Shown: one piece after another, positions 1-6,897 of the stretch
How the letters are laid out: each line of letters begins with the position of its first letter
Position numbering within the stretch: position 1 is the first letter of the stretch
NCBI RefSeq assembly: GCF_963378105.1
Contig: NZ_OY726398.1
Span: 62,001 to 126,000 of the forward strand
Length of the DNA: 64,000 nt
Direction: 5' to 3'
Origin: Mycolicibacter sp. MU0102
Lineage (GTDB): Bacteria; Actinomycetota; Actinomycetes; Mycobacteriales; Mycobacteriaceae
Notes under the pieces: generated by a model
The model's database searches: none
Told to the model about the DNA's origin: nothing
What the model saw: only the letters and a program-made list of their open reading frames with translations
Made by a program: the position numbers and the translations under genes

Positions 1-2548
1 GCTGGGCGTCCTCGGGGATGTCTTTGACGGCCAGCGGCCACACCAGCCCGGGGTTGCGGCCGTAGTCGATGTCCCACGGCTTGCCCCGGTACCGCGCCAC
101 CAGCTGATCGACCGACTCGGAGATCTCCAGCGGGGGCAGCCACGGCAGGTGCGGTGCCTGGCGGTCCGCGGCGATCAGGGACTCGCGCAGCACGTCGACG
201 ATCTTCTTCTTCTTGAACCCGTCGGCGTGCAGCAGGAACTCGTCGGGCTCGGCGTCGGTAGCCGACATGTCCTGCAGTGCTTGGGCGTCCGCCTCGTCCA
301 GCGGCTGGTACTGCCAGGTGTACAGCCGGGGTTTGGTCAAGGTCATGTCGAGGGTCTTGCCCGTCGACGACTTGCGCTTAGGAACGACGAACGGCGCCGA
401 CAGGTAGAAACAGCGGAACGGGTCCAGGTCGCGCGGGCCGACCTTCAAAAGGCCGAAGCCGTTCTCTTTCGAGGGCAGGTGATAGGCGGCATCCGAGCCG
501 ATCACCTCACGGCTGTCGTCACCGGACTCGGCGCGCAGCGCGACCCGGAAGGCGATGTTGGACTTGACTTTCTGCAACGAGGACAGGTCCAGGCGCTGCC
601 CGCCGAGCATGAAGAAGACGTTGGCGCCGCGGCCTTCCTGACCGATGTGGATGATCAGGTCGATCCACTTGGGATGGTTCTGGAACAGCTCCAGGTATTC
701 GTCGATCACCACCAGCAGGATCGGCACCGGCTCCAGGTCCCGGCCGGCCAGCCGGATCTCCTCGTAGTCGTTGGCGTCGCGCGCACCGACGGAGTTGAAC
801 AGGCGGTAGCGCCGGGCGATCTCACCGTCGATGGCCCGGCGCATCCGTTCGGCGAGGTGCCGCTCGTCCTTACCGAGGTTGGACAGGGCCGCCGACACGT
901 GGGGAATGCCGAGGATGTCCTGGGCCGCGGACTCGAACTTCATGTCCACGAAGATCACGTTGAAGGTCTCCGGCGAGTGGGTCAGCGCGATGCCGTACAC
1001 CAGGGAAAGGAAGAACTCCGATTTGCCCGAGCCGCTGGTGCCGATAACCACGGAGTGGAAACCGAAGCCGCCGAAGTCTTTTGCGCGCAGCACGACGTTC
1101 TGCAGTTCGCCGTTGGGCTTGGCGCCGACCGGGATCTCAGCCCAGCGCTCGTCGCCGCGACTGCGCCGATCGGCCCACAGCCGGTCGACGTTGAGCTCGC
1201 GCGCGTCGTCGATCCCCAGCGCGCGCAACAGTTCCAGGGCGCCGCTTCCCGCGTCGGCGACGTCGACACTGGCCGTCGGGGACCAGCGCGCCATCGCCCG
1301 CGCGTAGCGGTAGGCGCGCGGCACCGACAGTTGGTCGGCGTGGGCGAAGAACTTACCGCCGGAGCGCAGCATGGGCCGTGAAGGATTGCCGATGACCTCG
1401 AAGATCTCATCGCGGGCGAATCCGACACCATTGCCGAGCCGGGAGGCGACCCGCAGCACCGTGATACCTTCCTTGCCGACGCGCCCGATGACGCTCTCCC
1501 AGGCCTCGGGGCTGCCGGTGTTGTCGTCGACGATCACCCAGTGCGGCCCCAGATCGTGTCCGTCCGTGCCGGTTTCCAATGCCGAGCCCATAGTGGTGGG
1601 GCTCGGCGCTGACGGCGGCCGCCAGGCGCCGCGCTTGCCTTTCATGTGCAGGTCGGCGCCGAGCGTCGCCTCGAGTTCAGTGGGGCTGGTGAACACCAGG
1701 CGCCGCCACCCGCAGGCGTCGAACAGCTCGTCGTGCTGGTTGTGCGGAAGCCAGACCATCCAGGACCACAGCTCGGGGTGGCGGGTCACCACCATCAACT
1801 TGACGTCCAGCGGATTGTGAAACACCGCAAGCCCGCTCAGCACGGATCGCAGTAGCGAGCGGACCCCGTCGAGATCCTCGCCGACGAAGCTGAAGCCCGG
1901 GCGGGCGCGCAGGTTGACCACTTTCGCGATGTCGCGGATCTTGCGTTGTTCGAGGATGAAGTCGCGCAACGCCTGGCCGGTGACCGGCTCCAGCTCCTCG
2001 TCGATCGGGATCTCCGGCCACTGCACCGACAGCACTGAGTCCGGGGCATGCTGCACGCCGACGCCCACCCGCACATCGAGGAAGTCCGGGTCGGAGCGGC
2101 GCCGCTCCCACATCTGCGGCCCGCCGATGACCGCGCCCAGGTCTTGCGGGTTGGAGTGCACCAACTCCTGGGAATTGCGTTGGGCGCAGACCGCTTTCTG
2201 GATCTCGTCGCGCTCGCCGTCGAGGGAGCGCAGATAGCTGCGCCGATTCTTTTCCTGCTCGCCCCAGCTGATCTTGCGGGCCCGCCCGAATCGGCCGGAG
2301 AACATCAACATGCCCAGGCCTGCCATGCCGACCATCGGGAACATGCCCGAACCCAGGCTGCGCACCCCGGACACGTAGAGCATGACGATGGTGCCGATCA
2401 GCGCGACGATCAGCGCGGGCATGCCGATCATCACCCACAGGTTGCGGGGCTCGCGTTCGGGAAGGGCATCCGGTGCGCGGGGCGCGACCCGCACCGGCTT
2501 GGGCTCGGGGACCTGAAGACGGACCGGAACGAATGCGCGCTTTGACAT
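1..2548 (-). CDS. eccC2: ESX-2 type VII secretion ATPase EccC2 (5' part, runs off window)
   Basis: FtsK/SpoIIIE-type ATPase that powers the inner-membrane ESX translocon. I translated the minus strand from the ATG at 2548 and it stays open to base 1, giving about 849 residues; the family is usually near 1,300-1,400, so the C-terminal ATPase domains lie outside. Two hydrophobic segments occur at about residues 37-80. The first ATPase domain has a Walker A motif GTSGSGKS at about residues 503-510 and a Walker B strand ending VVIDEYLEL with Asp at about 616. The start lies 4 bases after the eccB2 stop, with a purine-rich GGGAGGG site inside eccB2, so the two are cotranscribed. Assignment to ESX-2 rests mainly on the EccB neighbour. 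The many plus-strand frames opposite it are shadows. Confidence 0.95.
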   Translation of the reverse strand, partial: MSKRAFVPVRLQVPEPKPVRVAPRAPDALPEREPRNLWVMIGMPALIVALIGTIVMLYVSGVRSLGSGMFPMVGMAGLGMLMFSGRFGRARKISWGEQEKNRRSYLRSLDGERDEIQKAVCAQRNSQELVHSNPQDLGAVIGGPQMWERRRSDPDFLDVRVGVGVQHAPDSVLSVQWPEIPIDEELEPVTGQALRDFILEQRKIRDIAKVVNLRARPGFSFVGEDLDGVRSLLRSVLSGLAVFHNPLDVKLMVVTRHPELWSWMVWLPHNQHDELFDACGWRRLVFTSPTELEATLGADLHMKGKRGAWRPPSAPSPTTMGSALETGTDGHDLGPHWVIVDDNTGSPEAWESVIGRVGKEGITVLRVASRLGNGVGFARDEIFEVIGNPSRPMLRSGGKFFAHADQLSVPRAYRYARAMARWSPTASVDVADAGSGALELLRALGIDDARELNVDRLWADRRSRGDERWAEIPVGAKPNGELQNVVLRAKDFGGFGFHSVVIGTSGSGKSEFFLSLVYGIALTHSPETFNVIFVDMKFESAAQDILGIPHVSAALSNLGKDERHLAERMRRAIDGEIARRYRLFNSVGARDANDYEEIRLAGRDLEPVPILLVVIDEYLELFQNHPKWIDLIIHIGQEGRGANVFFMLGGQRLDLSSLQKVKSNIAFRVALRAESGDDSREVIGSDAAYHLPSKENGFGLLKVGPRDLDPFRCFYLSAPFVVPKRKSSTGKTLDMTLTKPRLYTWQYQPLDEADAQALQDMSATDAEPDEFLLHADGFKKKKIVDVLRESLIAADRQAPHLPWLPPLEISESVDQLVARYRGKPWDIDYGRNPGLVWPLAVKDIPEDAQ

Positions 2549-2552
2549 CGCC

Positions 2553-4052
2553 TCAGTGCCCTCCCGGGACGCCCTGCTGATTGTTGGGGACCACCGGCTG
2601 CACCGCGCCGGCCGACGCCACGGTGTCGCGGGCCAGCAGCGCGGCATGCCGGGACAGTTCCGGGCCGGTCGCGAAGGTGCGCAGCAGCGGCCACGGCGCC
2701 TGCTGTGCCGAGCCGGGATCCAGGCCGAGGCCACGCAGGGTCTCGCTCTCCCCGGCGATGCCGAACCGGACACCGTTGGGCGACACCCAGAACAGTGTTT
2801 CGCGGGAATCGGAGTCGAGCAGTTCACTGGTCGAGGTGACGAAGTTGGTTGCGCCCGGCAACACCAAGACCTGGTTGGCCACCACCGAGGTGGGGCTGCG
2901 GTCATCACGCACCAACCGGACGATCCGGTTGTCCATCGCCGGCGACACCGGCAGCCCGCGCCCGCTGTACAGGGTGATCCGCGCCTGCCGGTCTCCGGAC
3001 GCCTTCTCCCAGCCCACGCACGTGGTCGGGTCGGCGGCGGTGTCGACGAACTTGAGCCTGCTGTTGGGGTAGTACTCGACGGGCAGCGTGCCCACTTCGG
3101 GGATGTTGACCAGCTTGTCCGGGCTGACCACCAGGGGCGCCACGGACCCGAACGAGTTCGCGCTGCGGATCAGGTCGGCCACGAAGCTGGTGATCTTCTG
3201 GACCCCGTCGGGCACCAGCACATAGAACTGGGAGCCGCCGCCGGCCGTCCTGGTCTCCAGCACCGCCCCGACCTGGGATCCGGGCACCCACTGCGACGGC
3301 GTGCCGGCCAAGGGGATCACCGGGACCCGCAACGGCTCGGTGCTGGGCAGCGCGTCGAACAGTGCCCGCGACATCTCCACCGGAACGGTGATGCCCGGGT
3401 CGATGCCGAGGCTGAGCGTGACTGCCCGATCGGCGGGATCCACCTGGGATCGTTTGCCGCCCCAGATGACGTAGGTGGCGCCCTGGAAACGAGTCAGCAC
3501 CGCTGCGCCCGGGGCTAGTGGCGCGGCGCGGCCGGCCGTGCTCAACGGGCCCGCGATCGAGGTCACCACGGGGGGTTCGGCACGGCGCGGGGAGCCCGCG
3601 GTGTCGCAGACCGCCCAGGCTGAGGGGGCGCCGGTGTTGGCGACCAATGACGTCGGGGCGCCAGGGATGCCGATCATGGGGCCGGTCGGGTATTTGGCGA
3701 TCTCGGCGGGTTTGACCCAGGTGGGCACCTGCGCGTTTCCGACCGCCAGCCGCGCCGAGGTGATGTTCAGCGCCGGATACAGCCGCCCATCGATGCGCGC
3801 GTAGATCGCGCCGGAGTCGCGGTCACCGACGATCGACGATGTGCGCACGATCCCGGCCGGACGCAGCACGTTCAGCAGCAACATCCAGCCCATGCCGATG
3901 AAGATCAGCACGACGGAGAGCACGATTGCGGCGGTTTGTTTGCGGTCGTCGTGCTTCATGCGCACCGAGAATTTGGTGGTGGCGGCGCGCAGTCGTCGGT
4001 TGTAGAACAGGTGACCGGAGTTCTGGTCCCGGTTCGACAGACTCAGCGGCAT
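2553..4052 (-). CDS. eccB2: ESX-2 type VII secretion core protein EccB2
   Basis: Core membrane component of the ESX translocon, mostly periplasmic, assembled with EccC, EccD and EccE. The 499-residue length fits the family. The N-terminus contains SNRDQNSGHLFYNRRLRAAT, which as I remember matches the EccB2 paralogue and not EccB1, B3 or B5. One transmembrane helix lies at about residues 42-62 (IVLSVVLIFIGMGWMLLLNV), followed by the repeat-rich periplasmic domain with paired cysteines (WAVCDTAG and TTCVGWEKA). It is directly followed by eccC2. The upstream neighbours on the same strand are ESX-associated proteins, but two plus-strand genes now separate them from eccB2. Confidence 0.95.
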   Translation of the reverse strand: MPLSLSNRDQNSGHLFYNRRLRAATTKFSVRMKHDDRKQTAAIVLSVVLIFIGMGWMLLLNVLRPAGIVRTSSIVGDRDSGAIYARIDGRLYPALNITSARLAVGNAQVPTWVKPAEIAKYPTGPMIGIPGAPTSLVANTGAPSAWAVCDTAGSPRRAEPPVVTSIAGPLSTAGRAAPLAPGAAVLTRFQGATYVIWGGKRSQVDPADRAVTLSLGIDPGITVPVEMSRALFDALPSTEPLRVPVIPLAGTPSQWVPGSQVGAVLETRTAGGGSQFYVLVPDGVQKITSFVADLIRSANSFGSVAPLVVSPDKLVNIPEVGTLPVEYYPNSRLKFVDTAADPTTCVGWEKASGDRQARITLYSGRGLPVSPAMDNRIVRLVRDDRSPTSVVANQVLVLPGATNFVTSTSELLDSDSRETLFWVSPNGVRFGIAGESETLRGLGLDPGSAQQAPWPLLRTFATGPELSRHAALLARDTVASAGAVQPVVPNNQQGVPGGH

Positions 4053-4196
4053 GCTCTGCTACCCCTAACGACGCACGCTCGGCGGCGCCGCCCCCTGCGG
4101 CGACAGAGCGCACCGCGACGACATTACTGGCCTTGGCCAGCGGGAACCAGTCACTTGCGCAGACGCGATGAGGCCGACGCGCGTACCTTTTGCGCT

Positions 4197-4937
4197 ATGC
4201 CGGACCAGTCGGGGGCGTTCGCTGAGGCCGCCCGGGCACGCGAAGAGCAGTTGGCGCAGCGGTTGGTGACGTCGGTCGAGCTCGACCGCTCCTTCGAGGG
4301 GATCCTGCGCGGCGCCCACCAGTACAACCTGCAGGCGCGGGCGCGTCTGGACGCGCTGGAAGCCGAGATCCGCCAGAGTGCCGCGAGTTGGCCCGGTCTG
4401 GACACCCCGGCCGGTGCCCGTCAGTTCCAGGCGTATCTGGCCGGCAAGACCCGGGAGATCCACAGGATCGTCGCCGATGCAGGCGCGGATAGTCAGCAAC
4501 GGGCGGCTCAGGTCCAGGCGTTGACTGGGCGGTATCCGGCTGGTGGGGCAAAACGGGGCGGCCAGAAGACCAGCCCGCCCCCCACCCCGAGTCCGACGCG
4601 CGAGTCACCCGCGTACGACCCGGCGGATGCGGCCGACCTATTCAAGAAAATTGATGACTGGAAACAGGAAAATAAATCCGTCACGAATAAGGTTAAGGCG
4701 TTCAATAAAAAATGGCCCGACGGTATCACCTTCGATATGGAAGACGCCGCGCAGGCGGCGCGATACCAGGAGTGGAAGCGTGAACACGATGCTGTCCAAT
4801 TGGCGAGAACTAAAGTAGTGCAAGAGTATGGTGAAATTGTCGTGGAAGCCGGAAAATTCGGAGGCCAGGTTGACGACAGCACCGGAGATATCGTTTGGCC
4901 AGATGGGTCCAGAACCTCAATGCGTCCGCCGGAGTGA
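4197..4937 (+). CDS. ESX-associated two-domain protein, DUF4226-like N-terminus with AT-rich C-terminal domain
   Basis: The 246-residue protein has three parts. Residues 1-113 are helical and include LDTPAGARQFQAYLAGKTRE, which resembles the DUF4226-type region I remember from proteins near ESX loci such as Rv3896c; this match is from memory. Residues 118-138 are a Pro/Thr-rich linker. Residues 139-246 are a charged, Lys/Glu-rich domain ending in a GDIVWPDGSRT segment that I do not recognise. The DNA of this last part, about 4630-4890, is visibly richer in A and T than its surroundings. This layout is typical of effectors with exchangeable C-terminal toxin domains, but no catalytic motif is evident. 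The ATG is preceded by TACCTT seven bases upstream and lacks a clear ribosome site, so a leaderless mRNA is possible. It lies opposite to the ESX genes. Confidence 0.75.
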   Translation: MPDQSGAFAEAARAREEQLAQRLVTSVELDRSFEGILRGAHQYNLQARARLDALEAEIRQSAASWPGLDTPAGARQFQAYLAGKTREIHRIVADAGADSQQRAAQVQALTGRYPAGGAKRGGQKTSPPPTPSPTRESPAYDPADAADLFKKIDDWKQENKSVTNKVKAFNKKWPDGITFDMEDAAQAARYQEWKREHDAVQLARTKVVQEYGEIVVEAGKFGGQVDDSTGDIVWPDGSRTSMRPPE

Positions 4938-5002
4938 CTGTTGCTCTACAAGTTTCGACTGATCGGCTGCGGCAGCAACCCGAACGGGAGGAAGTAATTC
5001 AG

Positions 5003-5905
5003 ATGGCTCGGGGTCGTCGAACCGTAACCACTGCTATTTCGTTCAGTCTTGCCCTGGCGGTGGCCGGTTGTGAATCAAATAATCCACAGAACCCGCCCGT
5101 TGCGGGTACTTCGAGTGTTGTAGGGACGCCGTCGCCCAAGGTGTTTCCCCCTGCCCTCAACGAAGCGACCGTTGTGCCGAAGCCGGTGGCGAGATTGCAG
5201 CCCGGAATTCAGGTATTGGTGGGCGACGGATCGGCGACGACGGTGTGTACGACCGGCTTTTATGTGGATTTCCCGGATCCGCACGCCTCGGGAGGACGGT
5301 CCACCGGTTTTGTTACCGGCGCGCAGTGCGCCCACGGTGACGAGGATGCTCCAGTCGCCGTCATGAAGATCGAAGACGCTGGATTGGCTCCAACTCGGAC
5401 CAAGATCGGCGAGATGGCTTACCTGACGGCTGGTGAAGCAGGTCCGCAAGTGGCCGATGAGCCTTGGACGATGCCGACATCTCCGCTGGCGCTATTCAGT
5501 TCCGTACCGGGTGGCTGGCCTCTGCCCGTCGACGGCGCAGTCAACGGAAAGCCACCAATAGCAGAGACCATCCAGACAGCCGATGTGGTGCAACACAGCC
5601 GGTCTCGCGCAGCGTGGACAGGCCTCGACGGCGGGGTTGTCGGAGGGCACGTGGTCGATCCCGCCGTGACAGCGGAAGTGCGGGACATCCCCGCCGGCAT
5701 CGACCGAGTCGTCGTCGCCGTGGACGATGTGAAGGCCGCCATCGATGGCAAAATCATCGGCGCGCCGGTGACAGCCGAAGTCAATGGCTCCATTGCCAAC
5801 CTAGGAATCATCACCGGGATCGACGAGGCGCGTCACTGGGTAGTGGTCGACTTGATCGGTCCGTTCCTGACGCGACAAAGCGCCTCGGTTATCGCCGAGA
5901 ATTAA
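5003..5905 (+). CDS. Lipoprotein with degenerate chymotrypsin-like (S1) features
   Basis: A 300-residue exported lipoprotein. The signal peptide ends in a lipobox LAVAGC with the lipidated Cys at residue 23. The start at 5003 is chosen because GGGAGGA precedes it and an earlier in-frame start would overlap the previous gene. The middle shows CTTGFYVDF and STGFVTGAQC, which look like the S1 pattern TxGF...GFLTAGHC with paired Cys82 and Cys109, but the catalytic His position is Gln108. Later, LDGGVVGG stands where GDSGGPV would be, so no nucleophilic Ser is visible. I infer a non-catalytic S1-like fold, perhaps a binding or immunity protein; its position just after the preceding two-domain gene suggests partnership. 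The S1 relation is tentative. Confidence 0.8.
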   Translation: MARGRRTVTTAISFSLALAVAGCESNNPQNPPVAGTSSVVGTPSPKVFPPALNEATVVPKPVARLQPGIQVLVGDGSATTVCTTGFYVDFPDPHASGGRSTGFVTGAQCAHGDEDAPVAVMKIEDAGLAPTRTKIGEMAYLTAGEAGPQVADEPWTMPTSPLALFSSVPGGWPLPVDGAVNGKPPIAETIQTADVVQHSRSRAAWTGLDGGVVGGHVVDPAVTAEVRDIPAGIDRVVVAVDDVKAAIDGKIIGAPVTAEVNGSIANLGIITGIDEARHWVVVDLIGPFLTRQSASVIAEN

Positions 5906-5937
5906 GTGCCGTGCCGATCGGCGCGGCGCCGAATCTG

Positions 5938-6897
5938 TTACCTCGACGAATCGTCTTTGTCCACAATGCGTTTCAGCGGCGTGATGCCGGGGTGCCCGGC
6001 AGCCTTTGCGACGGACTTGGTCACCGGCACATTAGGCGGGGCCGTCGTTCGTCCCTTGACGGGCTGGCCGTTGGGCACGCCGGGGGCGGCGATCCGCTTC
6101 GCGTCGGTCTTGTCGTCTTTGCCGCCCTTGCCGCCGGCGCCGGCCCCGCCGGGCATCATCGGCATCATCCCGCCACCACCCCCACCCGCGGTCGGCGCAC
6201 CGCCTGCGGTGCCGGCGGCACCGGCACTGGACAGGGAGCTGGTGGGCGTTGTCGGAGTTGACGTCCCCGGAACCGGTGGTGGTCCCAGGTTGCTGGCCGG
6301 CGTGGTGCCCATGCCCAGCCCTCCTCCGCCACTTCCGCCGGAGCCGAAATCCCCGCCGCCCACACCGGCGTCGGGACTGATGTTCGAGGCCAGCGTGGTG
6401 CCGCCGAGGCCGGCCTTGCCCAGCGACGATGCAGCGCTCATCAGCGGCGACAACGCACCTTGGCCGGCTTGCATCAACCCCTGGGGCAGTTTGGTCACTG
6501 CGCCGAGAGCCCCGCTGAGTGCGCTGGTGATGCCCTGCATCGCGCTGTTGACACCCTGCATCGCCCCGCCCATGGCTTCCTGCGGCGATTGCTGTGCCAT
6601 CACGGCGTCACCCTGCGAGGCGACGTTCTGGAACTTCGAAGCCGCTTCGGCCTCGTGCTCGCCGAACTTGCGTACGGCATCGGCGGCGTGGCCGGTGCGG
6701 TCTCGGTGATCGTTGGCCAGTTCGGTGTTCGTCTCGACCAGGTTCAGGTTGGTTGCGGCACCAAAGGCGGCCATCGTGGCGTCGACCGGGGACGATCCAC
6801 CGTCGTGGACCGGTCCCGGGGGGATCGCCGCCGGCGGCTGTGAGAGTGCAATGTGCAAAAAGTCGGCACCGTAATGCTTCACGAAGTCGTCTGTCAT
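5938..6897 (-). CDS. ESX-2-associated Ala/Gly-rich protein (Rv3898c/Rv3897c-like)
   Basis: A 319-residue protein starting MTDDFVKHYGADFLHIAL. An N-terminal helical part of about 100 residues (VETNTELANDHRDRTGHAAD...) is followed by Gly/Ala/Met-rich low-complexity sequence and a basic tail. This composition is typical of ESX secretion-associated proteins encoded next to eccB/eccC. The ATG overlaps the stop of the gene upstream by 4 bases (ATGA), so translation is coupled. In M. tuberculosis the equivalent place holds two shorter genes, Rv3898c and Rv3897c (about 110 and 210 residues from memory), whose sum equals this protein. The M. tuberculosis pair may be a split form of it; that is inference. 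No enzymatic motif is visible. Confidence 0.8.
   Translation of the reverse strand: MTDDFVKHYGADFLHIALSQPPAAIPPGPVHDGGSSPVDATMAAFGAATNLNLVETNTELANDHRDRTGHAADAVRKFGEHEAEAASKFQNVASQGDAVMAQQSPQEAMGGAMQGVNSAMQGITSALSGALGAVTKLPQGLMQAGQGALSPLMSAASSLGKAGLGGTTLASNISPDAGVGGGDFGSGGSGGGGLGMGTTPASNLGPPPVPGTSTPTTPTSSLSSAGAAGTAGGAPTAGGGGGGMMPMMPGGAGAGGKGGKDDKTDAKRIAAPGVPNGQPVKGRTTAPPNVPVTKSVAKAAGHPGITPLKRIVDKDDSSR

Noticed and set aside
149..1381. Long plus-strand open frame opposite eccC2
   Set aside because: The minus strand encodes a clear EccC with Walker motifs. The plus frame has no recognisable family and is an antisense shadow typical of high-GC DNA.
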